Source: Angiostrongylus vasorum
Lineage: Eukaryota; Nematoda; Chromadorea; Rhabditida; Metastrongylidae
Assembly: GCA_018806985.1 (NCBI GenBank)
Contig: JADANN010000202.1
Span: forward strand, 2,154,001 to 2,218,000
Reading direction: 5' to 3'
DNA length: 64,000 nt
Shown here piece after piece: positions 25,801 through 37,684 of this stretch (positions are counted from its first letter, which is position 1; each line of letters begins with the position of its first letter). Both the position numbers and the translations under genes were made by a program. The notes beneath the pieces are model-generated. The model saw nothing but the letters and a program-made list of their open reading frames with translations, was not told where the DNA came from and ran no database searches.

Positions 25801-28800
25801 ATGAGGGAAGAGAAGAAAAGAACTAGCGAAGCAAGTAGGGGAGAAAAAATGGAAGTTCCATATCAAGTATAAAAATCCAGGAACTATTTGCAACACGCTA
25901 TGGTGAATGATGCGCTTCAGTCACTCATTCTTTACAATGATTCGTTTGTCTGAGCATAATAGGTCGTCTTTTTCGATAGATTATAAGCTTCCTATATCTC
26001 CGAAAATCCCAGAAAATGAATGTATGAGGCCATGAGATGAGCATAGGGTGACTTCTCATCATTTTGCTTGATTGATATGCAAAATTGTTTGTTGTGGACC
26101 TTGACCTTTTGGTTTTACGACTTCTTACGGCCCTACACCACACCCAACAACCGACAACATTGCACATTGCCTGTCAGTTTAAACAATGGTCTGCTTGATA
26201 TCCATCATAGCGGACCATGAATCCCATGAAAAACGGCTAAATCTTTTAATAGTGAGGAGCGTTCCGAAAAAAACGGTGCCAAACTCATCACAATCAAGTA
26301 GCCTAGATGTCACCGACGAATTTTTTTATATTACCAAAATATCATACATTTAAAGGATAAAGGGATAACGATAAAGTTCTCGGCGTTAATCAATCTCTTA
26401 GGGGACGCGCCATGCATTCGCCTTCAACAACCACCGCCAGAGGTGATTCGAATGGATGTTGGCCTATAAAATGACTCGCGGTGGCCTACGAATGTATCGA
26501 GTCAGTGCTACTATCTTCTCAGACAAGTCCTTTATTAATTTGCCAAGCCCCGGAGGGATGGAACGCTTGATGAGCTTGAGACGCGGGGTCGACCACATGT
26601 ATTTTGCAGGGTGCCTATAACCAATATGCTATAAGCGTCTTCATTTGAAGGATACCGTCCAAAATTTAAATATAGACAATGTGGAGGTAATAAGTACAAG
26701 CTGAGAATTCGAGAAGGAATAAGAATTACGTAGAATACTACCTGACAAGCCATATTCTGCTGAGATATCGAAGGGTCGGAAAACTACTCTGAAGAGCGAA
26801 AAAAGAAAAGAAGAAAGAAAAGAAAAAGGAACAAAAACGCCATGATGAATGAGGAGATCGCTGAAACTGAGAAGTCCACTGGAACATACACCTATATGTA
26901 TTTAAATGATCTCATATACTCCAGGAAGAAATTTGCAGAATGAATGCGATACAGAGAGATTTATCTTCTGGTGTACATATTTCTGAATGTACTAAAAAAC
27001 TCTTTGAGGCCAGAAATCGAATAAAGGACTATTAAAAGATACTGTTACCTAGGAAAGAGTGTTCTTATAATTGAGGATTAAGACAACAGGTTTTTTCACC
27101 AAGAAGGTTTTTAATATTGGGCTTATTACCTTATTTGAGACTGTAATGCCTCGTTCCTGCATTTCCATGACGGCTTCACTGAACTGAACGGGTAGCGGTT
27201 GAAGTGCATGATGAAGATTTTGAGCACCGCGAAGTTTCGATGAGATTTTCAACATCGAATCTGAAGCGTGACCACTTTTGTTTTCGCTTCTTCTTAACGT
27301 GTGCCATTTTTTTGAACATTTTAACATCTTCAGTAGAAAATTCGCCTTGAATTGTTCTCCCTGCTTCCGGTCGTTTCTTCCAATTCTGTTTTCGCGTTTA
27401 TTTTGTGCTATGGAATACCAGCAAGAACGGAATGCTTATCATACTCTATTCCCTATGTTACGGATTCTTGGAAAACACTATGTCAGCATGTCTTCACCGA
27501 CCGACTGATTAACCCATGGGCGAAATCCATCACCACAAGATGCAATTCAGGTCTCCTGCAGAGGGTTAATCTCCTAGAGTAGCCAGTTCTGACGTGGTCT
27601 TACAGATAGTGGACAATGTTTGTAGAACTTCTTAAGTAACAACAAAAAGGACAACAGGCAGTAATTTTTCAAATATACAATGCTTATAGTGTAACTTTTA
27701 GCCGGTCTTCTTCAATCTGTAAAAGCGTATCAAATTTTTAACGGCAGGTTTCCGTCAACTGAATAAGGTGAGAAATAGAAACAGGTTGAATTCGTCCAGT
27801 TTCGTTGCTCAATAACAAAGCATGACCCAGTTCCGACTAAAAGCCATCGAATTTCGTTCTTCAAAGAGTAGCGGCGTGCGAAATTGGCGGCGGATAGGAG
27901 ACGAGGTGGACTGTTCGAAAAGATCAAAGCTGTGCCGACAACTACTACAAGTGCAGAACGACAGTAGTGCCCGGCAATTTGCACTGGAATTATGATGTAA
28001 CCCTTAATATTTGGATGGCATTCTGCTATGGAAGTTAAAGTTTAACCACACGCTATTCTAGGATTTTGCATAAGGAAATTTTACTTTGTCAAGATTACTA
28101 GCATATCGTGAACATATAAAATGGGTGTGGCCGAAAATCAAATAAACTGTACGAGCTGGTAAGATATCCAGCCATATTTCTTCCCATTAACCTTCTAAGC
28201 TTACCGACGACGGCGTTCCATTGTTGGTCGATTTCGGCCCAGTCAGCAAGACATCCTTTCATCACGTTCATACAAAGACTCGGGCACGGTCTCGACTCCT
28301 GGGACACCACTGCATAACGAACAATCCCACATGCGCGCCAAATTCTGTCTGCACTCATTCGACACCGAAGCCTGAATGTTTTTTTTCCGCTGCTTTATGT
28401 TTTCTAAGCTGTTTAATTCTAGTCTATTTTCTGTTAATATATAGTGTAATTGCAAATCTTCATTAACAATTACTGATGTGCTTTCCACTAGTGTCCCATT
28501 TAAGACAAATGGCACTTTTCATGTTTTGTGCCAATACTGTTCTTACGTGACTTTTTTTTGCGCACAGTCCACATTTTGGAGTAAACAAGGCAATAATTTG
28601 TGTTAGCGCGACATTTTGGACAATATTTTGTTAAACAGCGCTCAGATGGAGGAAGCGTTGAGCACAAGTGCCTGGACTCCTCTCATGACGACGATATCAT
28701 GGATCACATCTGTTTGCGTCGGCATTTGGTGCCAACAGCAAAGTGAGATAAATAATCGTGTTGCGTAATCGATAAGTAGACAGTGGTGGATCGATAATCC

Positions 28801-31800
28801 CGCTCAGGTTGATCGATCGACGCTATACAGTTCAACAATTGCCTGCCTGCAATCAGACTTCGGCTTCATCTGACTGCGCTGACGGTAATGATGCAAGCAG
28901 TCTGCCCAGGTTTCTATAATTAAGCGTCCACCGCCGAAAACAGGTGCATTGTCTGGAAGAAATTGAGCTTGATAAGGAGAACCTTACGTTTTTTTTGGTT
29001 TTTTGCAACGACTAAAGACCATTTCTCAACATCATTCGCTGCAATAATGAAAGAGGATTTTCACAGAGAGTTTCTGTGAATGACAGACGCTACTACCTGT
29101 CTTGAATACCACTCACAGCCGCGAGTACCTAGTGTTTCTCATCCATTTGCTTTTCATATTTAGAACTTTTATGGCCGCCTCATTAAATTAGAATCTCATT
29201 TTACACCACTTTTGCACATCTACAATATTTTTTGGTTTTTTTCGTTATGGTAGTTTTGTAAAGTCTAGAACTTGTAAACAAGAAGGAATCAGTTAATCAC
29301 ATTTATTCACTATTGTACCAATAGCCCCTACTCTTCGAAATGTCCTATAAGATTACTAAGAGGATGAACTAAGTTCAGTAATGAATTCGATGCTAGCAGA
29401 AGTTGTTCTTTAGCGCTGAACAGGATAGGACGATGTCTTCAATCGAAATCAAACTTTACCTCAATAACTTAATAACTTAACTTGTAGGTTAATAATCCAA
29501 GAAGGTATCGGAATCAAACTGTCCCGATTTCAGTTTAACTGCTCTACACGGCTCCACGACCTTGTGGTTCCCCCGCAGGTATGATGGGTTTGCGAGTCGT
29601 GTAATTATAGGCGCGCCGCTTGGGGTCTTTGAGGTGTTCAGATGAAACACATCAGAACGAGGTTTTCGGCATGACTAACATGATGACGTACATCGGTCAG
29701 CGATATTTTCGTTGGTGCTTTGCTTGAAGGTCATTTCTGCTTGCGACATCTCCACTGGTACAAATATTAATGGAATAAATGTGTACGAAAAGAATCCTCC
29801 AGTCACCTCATTGCAGGCTGGTCGGTTTTACACCGTTACCGTAACAAAGTACATAACTCAGTCCGTGAAATAAAAAGAATATGTAAGTGAAAAGAAAGGA
29901 AATCGTCTTTACAGCAATAAATAGCTGGAAATAGATGTTGAACCTCAATCTTGCAAAACCTGTGTTATGTACGGCAGTTCAATCCTAAAACAAAACTAGC
30001 CGATGAACCATTCTCTTTTCTTGATTTCAGTAAATATTCTCGAATTTGTGGACAACATGTCTGACAAGGTCATTAGTTTCAACCAGTTCGGTTTTTTACG
30101 GTTTTTAAAAGACATCTAAAACTAAAAAATTCAAACTGAAGTTGGAAAAACGTGACGAAGAAACCAACATTCATGAAACCCTCCAAGATGTTGTGCACGT
30201 TAACGAGTGCGGTAACGAAGTGTTTCCAAAAATTAAGCGATTTCTCCAGATTCGTAATGATCTGAAACTAACGACAGTAACCACATTTTTTGAAGAGGTT
30301 CTAATTTTGGGATACTGTATCCTTAGGTGCTGTCGGTAATTACCTTTTTTTGGAACGTCTCCAAATGGTGCGATTTCGTCCATACTTTCAATCATACAAC
30401 GACGTTGGTCGACTTTCACAATGTGCTTAACGAAAAAAAGTGCAAACCGCTAAGTGGAAATGTGAACAAAAACAGGAGAAGCGGCTGAACGAAGTACAAC
30501 TTTGGAAAAATCATCGTTTGAAGCTGAAGAAGAGAATCAGTTCGTAAAAGTAACGTTAATAGGCCGAGGACGAAGTTTACATACCTAGTAATACTAAGAA
30601 AAAAGTTCACAAAGAAAAGAATAAGTGGTATTTCGAAACCGACTTTCCTTTAACTTCGGTATTACTAATCACCATGTATTCTGTCTTTGATGAGTTTATT
30701 ATCAACCATTCAACCATCAGCATCCTGTATAAAAGAGCATCACCGAGTGAGAATGTCTCATTTGAGAGATGCTCCACTGAGGAAAATCTGACTCGATACG
30801 AAGGCAACACGCAACATCGAGAAGATGAACGACTGTGGACCATCGACTGGGATCATCGGCTCTGACGAAGACGAAGACGTCGAAACGTTAGCCGAATAAA
30901 AATTGTTTATCAACCTTTACTTTACTTTACTTTATCAAAGAAAGAATACATGAAGAAGTAGTAATTATACGATGGAAATCACTTCTGTCCCGGTTAATGA
31001 CATGTTTCACAATTAAAGTTATTAAGAGAAAAAGGTAGAAAGACCACAGAACTGAAGAATTGAACGAGGTGAAGAAAGTGAAGTTGGAAAAATAAAATTG
31101 AAAAAAATGGAAAAAAAGACGCTGAAGGGATCGAGTTTGAGATTCCAAAAAAAAGCGATAAAATAGTAAATAAAGATATAAGATGCTCACCATAGGATTC
31201 ATCAGTTGAAACATTATGACGAACAGATCCTCAAGCAACTTTCGAACAACCTGTGTCACTTTGGTGTCCGAAAACGGTGATGAGAAAGCTCGTAGTCGAT
31301 TGAAGAACGTCTCGAAGGCCTATGAACAAAAGTGGCAGTTATGTTGGGCAAGACTTTTCCTATTCTCATTCCTTCTTGTTTTTGTTCACTTAGTATCCTT
31401 AATATTCTTTTTTCGTAAGGAAAAATGTGTAACATTTATAAATTCGATTATACACAAGAGTTTTAGATCTCATTGATGAGTCGTAAGTGCTGTTACTCTA
31501 CTTTATCGATGGAAACTGCCTTAAGATATCTAAACTAAGTGCAATTGGCACCTGAGAATTAGTCTGGTAGAAAGAGCCATAAGTACGATCGAACAGTGCG
31601 TCCAAGTGCTCATGGCAAGTATTTAACGAGTTGTAGTAGTACGCTAAAGGATCAATCAATATTTATTGATAACACGTGCATTCTGAGAATTCGTCCATGG
31701 CTACGATTCATCCGAAGAAAATTGATTTTATTTAGGCCTGTTATATCTCTATAGAAACGCTACCGGTTAAACGATGAAAGTTAATGTAGCATAGGGGTTT

Positions 31801-32040
31801 TTTTTCGTTTCCTGTCATATGCAGTCTTCAAAGCGTAATAAATAAACATTAGAGCTAATTAGTTAGGATTGAACGTACTTCTAAAACTATTGAGATCTGA
31901 ATTAATCATATGACGCAGAACAATCAGTTTGTCCTCCAGCTGGGCTTTAAAGATCTTCTCCGCACTTTGTAGAATCTCATCCTCAATACTTTTCGTACAA
32001 CATGCGTTTTTTTCCCGGTGCAGATTTTTCAGATCAGAAG
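22856..32040 (-). CDS. gpn-1: Glypican (GPN-1 / GPC1-2-4-6 type)
   Basis: Cell-surface heparan sulfate proteoglycan core that tunes growth-factor signalling (family knowledge). Eleven minus-strand exons: 32040-31879, 31643-31552, 31319-31191, 30425-30344, 30261-30169, 28371-28205, 27260-27130, 25016-24858, 24735-24539, 24107-23980 and 23017-22856 (stop), about 500 residues. Landmarks are ACCTKSIEDE, DALFDRTYGSFYQ, ETFFNRLRAF, LFVIMFQLMNP, IAPFGDVPKK, CSLCSG then CPSLCMNVMKGCLA, SEAVMEMQERG, FSSLPRAFC, CWNGNETASYGKY, and acidic Ser-Gly glycosaminoglycan sites (VDGSGNSDDED, SEGSGS). Cysteine spacing matches the family. Three +1 breaks sit in homopolymers at 30345-30351, 28301-28303 and 24590-24593; all other junctions agree in phase. 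The signal-peptide exon was not found. The C-terminus is only weakly hydrophobic (LLIPLLSSARR), so the GPI signal is doubtful. The symbol assumes nematode orthology by class. Confidence 0.93.
23499..23780 (-). repeat. SINE family A copy in the last glypican intron
   Basis: From 'aaaggataaaatacaacggtctctgcg' through 'cattcgactttatcaagc', 'gactcgcagtggcccacc' and the reversed head 'ctcggactactacgttacacgcgcc'. It lies between glypican exons 10 and 11 in the gene's own orientation. Confidence 0.85.
25040..25429 (-). repeat. SINE family B copy in glypican intron 7
   Basis: This is the best-preserved family B copy. Read on the minus strand: a tRNA-like head ending near 25429 (GGGGCGGATAGTACAGTAG, A-box-like), a near-consensus B box (GTTCGATTCC, about 25365-25376), then the body and a T/A-rich tail near 25045. 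Its tail ends only about 25 bases before the splice acceptor of exon 8 (25016). Confidence 0.8.
26353..26640 (-). repeat. SINE family A copy in glypican intron 7
   Basis: Reverse-oriented family A with 'ataaagttctcggcgttaatcaatctct', 'gcattcgccttcaacaacc', 'gactcgcggtggcctacg', 'gggtcgaccacatg' and a damaged head. The rest of 25430-27129 shows nothing further. Confidence 0.8.
28372..30168. other. Glypican intron 5, mostly unannotated
   Basis: About 1.8 kb. The only thing noticed is a tRNA-like segment read on the minus strand at about 29500-29575 (A-box-like TGTAGAGCAGTTAAACTG, B-box-like AGTTTGATTCC). Without a clear acceptor stem it is more likely a SINE head than a tRNA gene. Confidence 0.35.
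30640..30960 (+). repeat. Hammerhead-like motif element (type 1) in a glypican intron
   Basis: A unit of about 240 bp that also occurs at 56640-56830 (+) and 63105-63375 (-). It contains 'cctgtataaaagagc', 'gctccactgaggaaaatctgactcgatacg', 'gactgtggaccatcgac', then the motif at 30857-30894 (CGGCT, CTGACGA, hairpin GACG/CGTC, GAAACGTT, AGCCG) and 'aataaaaattgtttatcaacc'. The outer stem CGGCT/AGCCG pairs perfectly. It lies in the intron between glypican exons 3 and 4, antisense to the gene. Confidence 0.6.
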
Positions 32041-32137
32041 CTGAAAATCTCGTAACTACTTGGAAAAATCGGCACTACAGTAACGGAAAACTTAAAAAGG
32101 GAAACCAAAATCACTTCAAAATAAGCGTTTAAAAACA

Positions 32138-32430
32138 ATTTTTTTTATTTTATTATAAATGACCCGTCTTCACGTCTCCTGTGCGAATCCCAGCACTTCT
32201 CACATTCGATTCATTTCCTCGTATCCATCGTTCGCAAAGATCTTCAAGCTTTTACTTGTGGCTTCGGTTTCTGCTTGAGGAATTTCATTTCATCTTGAAT
32301 GTTGTAAAATGCTGGTCGAGCAATTCTCCCCTGCAGCCCTGAGATAGCCGGACCTGAGCGTTCCGAATTGCATTGCAGAGAGTGGTTTTTTTTTCAGACA
32401 AGCCCGGTACCAATTTTTCCGACCACAGAG
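32138..32430 (-). repeat. SINE family B copy
   Basis: 'gacccgtcttcacgtctcctgtgcgaatcccagcacttctcacattcg' parallels 25070-25125, followed by 'tgctggtcga', 'ctgagatagccgg' and 'gcagagagtggttttt'. The tRNA-like head is cut off near 32430. It lies just upstream of the first recognised glypican exon. Confidence 0.75.
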
Positions 32431-33134
32431 GGGTTTCCTCCTGTCAAAAACAATAAATTGAGTGAGTAATTTGTGAAGGGCTATAACCGGTAATTGGGAT
32501 AAGCGATTTTCTAGTGAGGAAATATCCAAAATCTGATACCAAGACAGATTTGACTTGATCCCCAGCATAGAAAATCTGTCTTAAGACTTTTTAAGGATAT
32601 AACATCTCAGTGTTCATCTTTTAAAAGTAGTTCCTTCCGATAATTTCAGTATGAGAAATGCGTTGGGAGTAAATTGATGTTTAAGATGACATCTCTTTGA
32701 ATCATTAAAAGTGTCGAAAAATACCAGCAAAATACTTTGGACTTTTAGATAGAGCGGCACCATTATAATCTTACAAAAAGCTAAAACAAACGCTTTAAGA
32801 GCACTGTACTAAAAATCTGAAGAAACACCATGCAAAAGTGGAACAACGATTTACTGTTTCACTTAGAAGTGGTCAGGTAGTATTAGGTGAACGTGAGATT
32901 TCGTGGTTCAAATGACTTCAGATACAGTTCTCGACTTTCGAGACCTCTTTTTCTCGAGTGACCTCCTCGGTTCAGAATCGGTCGAGCGTCGCTGATGTGT
33001 TTTTTATGACGCACGTGGGAGATGCTGCGCTTCACAGTACCTCTCCTCACTACCCTCTCGTTCCTCTCCTTTCCATGTTGGTTCGTGCCATTGTTGTGAG
33101 AACTTTGTTGTGCTGTTGATTACTGACTAAGGCT

Positions 33135-33480
33135 ACTGATTACCCGGCTGTCTGAGAACTCCATGGAGAACCGATTCGACCAGCATTCTACGACAATCAG
33201 GATGAAATGAAAATCCTCAAGCAGTAGTCGAAGCCACGGGTAAAAGTTGGAAGATCTTCGTGGACATTGCATGCAAGGGAACACATCGCATGTGAGAAGT
33301 TCTGGGATCGGCATAGTAGACTTGAAGACGGATCATATAAAAATGAAAAAAAAATTAAGATCATATTAACTGTGTCTAACTGTGGCTATGAGGAATGGGA
33401 GACGTTGAAACGTTAGCCGATTACTGTTTATTTATCAATCTCGTGTTAGTTTATCAATGAAAAGATACAGGTTGATTAGT
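33135..33480 (+). repeat. SINE B fragment and decayed hammerhead-like element
   Basis: 33135-33355 is family B in plus orientation ('gaccagcattctacg', 'caggatgaaatgaaaatcctcaagcag', 'gaagttctgggatcgg'), ending in poly-A. It is followed at 33384-33421 by a decayed motif copy (TGGCT, ATGAGGA, GTTGAAACGTTAGCC) with the usual downstream text 'ctcgtgttagtttatcaatga'. Confidence 0.55.
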
Positions 33481-33634
33481 TATACCGAGGTTAAAGGAAA
33501 GTCAGTTTTTTGAAATGTGGTATAATTGATATTTGTAATGGCATTGGTAGTGGTATAGTCGCACTAGTACTTGGTATTACCAGTACTAGTATAATTATCA
33601 GTTAATTAATTAGTATATGATCTATCGCAGAACC

Positions 33635-33691
33635 TAAGCGATCTGCAGGAGCTGGAGGTGAAAAAGCCGAGGAAATGGGAGTCGAGTGGTT
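33635..33691 (+). other. Possible orphan exon
   Basis: A 57-bp stretch richer in GC than its surroundings lies between an acceptor-like 'cgcag' and a donor-like 'gttagt'. Two of the three frames are open, one Glu/Lys-rich. No partner exon was found, so this may be chance. Confidence 0.2.
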
Positions 33692-34199
33692 AGTGCAATT
33701 GTTTTTCTGCATATTTCTAAGAAATATTGGCGTAAGAAGCTTACATAGAGGACGAAAAGGAAGCTTCTACAAGTTTTGGTTCCTTTCTGTTTCTAACAGC
33801 GCGATCGTCATCGTTGTGATTTAATAGTTGGCTACACTCAATTATGGCATACAGTGGCAGTGCAGCTGCCTACCTTCAGAAGGATAGCTGTTTAACTGAG
33901 TAGTTGAAAACAAATTCAATCTAGCAGAAGCGTTGATGACTACTGCTCTTCGTTTAGGTGTAGATACATATTTTTTAAGCATAAAAAATACCTGGCTTGG
34001 TCAGTAAACTGCTAAACTGGAGAATTAACTCAGAAAATGTAAAAATACCAAACTTTTTCAATTTTCCTGCTCATAAATCTTGAAAGCAACAGTAACAACC
34101 CACTAACAAAGTGACAATTTTCGTACTGAGTCTCATATTTGATGAAAAGTCCCCACCGGCTCCTCTTTTCAGCAGTGTGGAGTAATCATAATGAGACTT

Positions 34200-34425
34200 C
34201 TTTAACATCTCACACGACGTCGACAATACAGAGATCACACGAAAAAACAGTAGTGATGAGAAGTAGAGGTCTCATTCCAAGCGTCGACGACGACCTCATG
34301 TACTCGCTACCTCCGGATGGCGCAAGCGGGGCGGGTCGTACTCCGTGGGCGTGGTCAGTTGACGACAGACTGTCGTGCCATCGGCCAAATCCTCGCAACG
34401 CAAACACCACAGATGAGAGGCTGAT
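34200..34425. other. GC-rich island, possible promoter or first exon
   Basis: A GC- and CpG-rich block about 2.2 kb upstream of the first recognised glypican exon. On the minus strand a short ORF near 34273-34200 begins MRPLLLITTVF, which resembles a signal peptide and is followed by a donor-like gtgaga. Joined to the glypican it would be out of phase and lack about 30 expected residues, so assignment as its first exon is only a guess. Confidence 0.25.
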
Positions 34426-34649
34426 ATCAGATAAAGGCGATGGATATCAATTACGTGTAACAGAAACACGGTAATTCTGATGGATGTAACATGTGTGAAG
34501 GCCAATGATGCGGTGCTGGTCGCACCTGAAACGTGTGAAAGGCCAAGGTTTTATTTAAAACTTAACTACGTTCTGACTATATTATTTGCCTTCTCATAGA
34601 GATGCACTGCCGACCTTGTTTTTCAACACATCGTGGGCACGTTCTAGCT

Positions 34650-35114
34650 ATAAAGGATAAGAAATAATTCTTTCTGGATTGCTCAATTCTCAAGGAATGT
34701 GCTGTGCACTCGACTTCACTAAGCATTGTTATAGGTGTGGTCCTCGCCCATGTATGTACTCTGTGCGGCTGCTATCCACCAACTAGCTTAAATACAAAAA
34801 AAAATAAACAGCTCTGAAGAAGGCGAAACCGCCGAAACGTCAGCTATTGTATCCTAATAAATTCTATAATAACAACCTCGTGTCTGCTTATTGAAGAAAA
34901 ACATCGAATTGTTATAGGTGGTTCAATGCATATCTGGTTAATACAATGACTTACGGTAGCCTACCTATGTATCGAGACAGTGCCACTATCCTTTCGGACA
35001 AGTCTGGTACCCATTTTCCGATCCCGGATGGTCGGAACACTTGGTGAGCCTGGAGCGTTGTATCGAGCCCAAATGTATTGCAGAGAATTTCTAACCATTG
35101 CGCCATACGCGCTA
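34650..35114 (-). repeat. SINE A interrupted by a 170-bp insertion
   Basis: The SINE A tail part is 34650-34737 and its body and head are 34908-35114. Between them lies a 170-bp insert (34738-34907) flanked by the exact 13-bp direct repeat ATTGTTATAGGTG (34725-34737 and 34908-34920), i.e. a target-site duplication. The insert contains the hammerhead-like motif at 34809-34845 and the text 'ctaataaattctataataacaacctcgtgtctgcttat' seen beside other motif copies. Confidence 0.85.
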
Positions 35115-37363
35115 TATTCTTAGTGTGAATAATGTTCAGAAATTAGTGTTTGTCTGCACAATTTAAGCGGAAGGTTGACGAGGCCGCTCTACTGAGCTTT
35201 CAGGTCTAACGTCAAGCACTTAATATTTAAACATCGCAAAAATCCAGAACGATATAAAAAGTTTCTTGAAACCATAAAAGTTGCGATTTCACAGTAAAAC
35301 TGTCGTGTTGAGCAATAGAAAACTTCCGGTGATTGTATGACCATAATTTCAACGTTAGGCGACGATTCGGCGCCAGATTGATGAGACGGGTCAATTAAGG
35401 TAACGCGGAGACTGTACAGGTGAACCAAAATGTCATTTGAAATAACAGGAAGTTCGAAAACAAACTGAGCAGCCGATCGGGACACTGTGAATGTGGATAC
35501 GCGAAAATATGATCCAACCAAATAAGTATGCATTGAATTATGTTGATCTCTTAGTCATTCACCACATTTAACTTTGCAAGAAGTTTATGGTGTTGCGGAG
35601 ACTTTCTTCACATTATTTAAGTGTAATCTAAGGCAAATGTCGTTCTGTTAATGATCGAGTAGCTCGAGGGGCAACTGTAAGCTTTGTTCTTCTCCATGGA
35701 GCACAAGAACTGCTTTAATTAACAGACATCAATAACATCACATTTTCGTTGTTGCTGCTGTACTTCTTATCTGTGATTTGATTTTCACATTATTTTATCA
35801 CTATTTGTTAAAAAGAGACTTATCTAGGGAAAGCTCTTTCCGATCCAAGAACGTCGACTTCTCGTAATGAAGACCTGGAAACATTCTATCAGCAGAGACA
35901 CACAAAATATGCGGTGCTATGCCGTGTAGATTTTATTACAGTTTTTCTTGAGGAATTAGCAGCAGTCAACTCTATGATTGCCCAGGAGGTTAACTTCCCT
36001 GCCCCGCTTCTGGACTAGAAATTTTGAACTCAGCTCTTCCATCCGGATTGGTGTGATGTACGCCTTGCTAAACAGAGCACCTCAACACAGAGGAACACAT
36101 CTAGCCACAAGGAAGTAAAACAGTTGAAATGCTTGACCATAGTGATAAATTGTTTAGTTGGTCATGAATTTTTAAGTTTGGGTTCAGAAAACATGGAGCT
36201 GGATAATCTTGAAGATACCGAAATCTTATAAATAATTCTGTAACTGATTACAAGGAATCTTACTTCCAGTACTTATATAAAAGTAGTTCTGTTGAGGATT
36301 GTAAAACTACAAAACTGTACTTAAATCCCACTATAAGAAGAATCCCTCCTTTCCTTCCTACACAGAAGAATGGAATACTCTTTTTAAAATAGGCATTGAC
36401 TGTGGCTTGGTGAAGACACCCTGTTATTCTCACGATAATCTGTGGCCTGAGTCCTTTAACGAAGCATTTTCATTCATGTGGCAAGAAGAATTTGAACAAA
36501 AAAGAAAAAAAAATGGAAGAAAACATTGGCGGGTTCCGGTCGATCGGTAGCTTTATCAATGTGCTGCTTATGTTCATTGTTTGAGTAGCAGCTCAGCAGA
36601 TCCAGTTGACCTCCATTTCATTGAAGAATCTATACGCGTCCCAGATTGTATTCCATATTGGTAATATATTTAGTTGACAAATTTGTCCAGTATTGTGTTA
36701 AATCCATTTTATCTGCTTACATTTACCACAGTTGTTCATTTCAAGTTCTTCTGTACCTCATCACGTGGTTTCTAATTTTTTTTTCTTTGTTTTCTCTTTC
36801 AGAGAATGCTCATTGATGATGCTCTTTGCTGACTCTGTGCTTCACCATTTACTATCACTGTATTTAAACGAGTAAATATTAGCATGAATTCTGTCAGTTC
36901 GTTTTTTGGTAGAACGCAGGTTGAAAGAAATAGAAGAAGAGTCAGAGACTGAGGAACTGCTGGGTCACCATCGAATAGAGTTGTGAACGCCCGAAGTATT
37001 AGAATGATGTGCAACAGAACTTAGGACTATTTTGTGTTACACCAAAGGTCTAAGAATAATATTGTGACCTAAAAAATGTGCAAGTTTAGATAATTTGTGA
37101 TAGAATCACCATAATAGAACCACTCAAGAGCATTCATTTATACACTTTGCAAGCACTACCGTACCCTGGCCACTATTCCTTAGAAAACACGTTAGGGCAA
37201 GAATATCTGCAAATCAACCCATTTGGTTCTGATCGACCCAACGAAGTAGAGAGACCATGCATGTTCAACAATCAATTTTCCTATGATAATTGCGTCTAGA
37301 GACATTTCTGTGCTCTCACTCGGCAACATCACTCTTATTTGCTTGGTTGCTTGGATGGCCTGT
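35115..37363. other. Intergenic, nothing recognised
   Basis: AT-rich. A 114-residue minus ORF (35533-35189) is present but lacks convincing splice sites or recognisable similarity. No repeat family member was recognised. Confidence 0.45.
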
Positions 37364-37684
37364 CCTCGCTGGTTGTGCGAGCCCCAGCATTATCTCTCCA
37401 CTTTTCGAAGTTTTGCTGGTTAAGCCATTATCGTTCCCCCGGAGTCCCGACGTCAGCCTGGCCAAAGTCTGCCCCAGGTCGTCACCACCACACGCAGTCG
37501 TCGCCCTCGTAGATCAGAGGGAGATTTGCCACCATAGGACTATTATGTCACCAGGAAGGTGGTGGATCCTGGTATTGGTTTACTCTTAGCTAGGCTTCCT
37601 GATGGAAACGTCAGACTCCTTCTCAGCTTGGGAGACCCTGAGAAAGTGAGACAGGCTTCATGTAAAGAATTAAGCCTGTCTCAC
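37364..37684 (-). repeat. Family D copy ending at a 13-bp perfect hairpin
   Basis: 37364-37640 is family D reversed ('ctggccaaagtctgcccc', 'gtcgtcaccacca', 'ggtttactcttagct', 'ctcagcttgggagaccct'). It is followed directly by a perfect inverted repeat: GTGAGACAGGCTT (37646-37658), a 13-nt loop, AAGCCTGTCTCAC (37672-37684). Confidence 0.65.

Noticed and set aside
28098..28515. Two overlapping minus ORFs as separate genes
   Set aside because: They are the two frames of one glypican exon (28371-28205) split by a +1 in GGG.
35189..35533. 114-residue minus ORF as a gene
   Set aside because: No convincing acceptor or donor and no recognisable family; chance cannot be excluded in AT-rich DNA.
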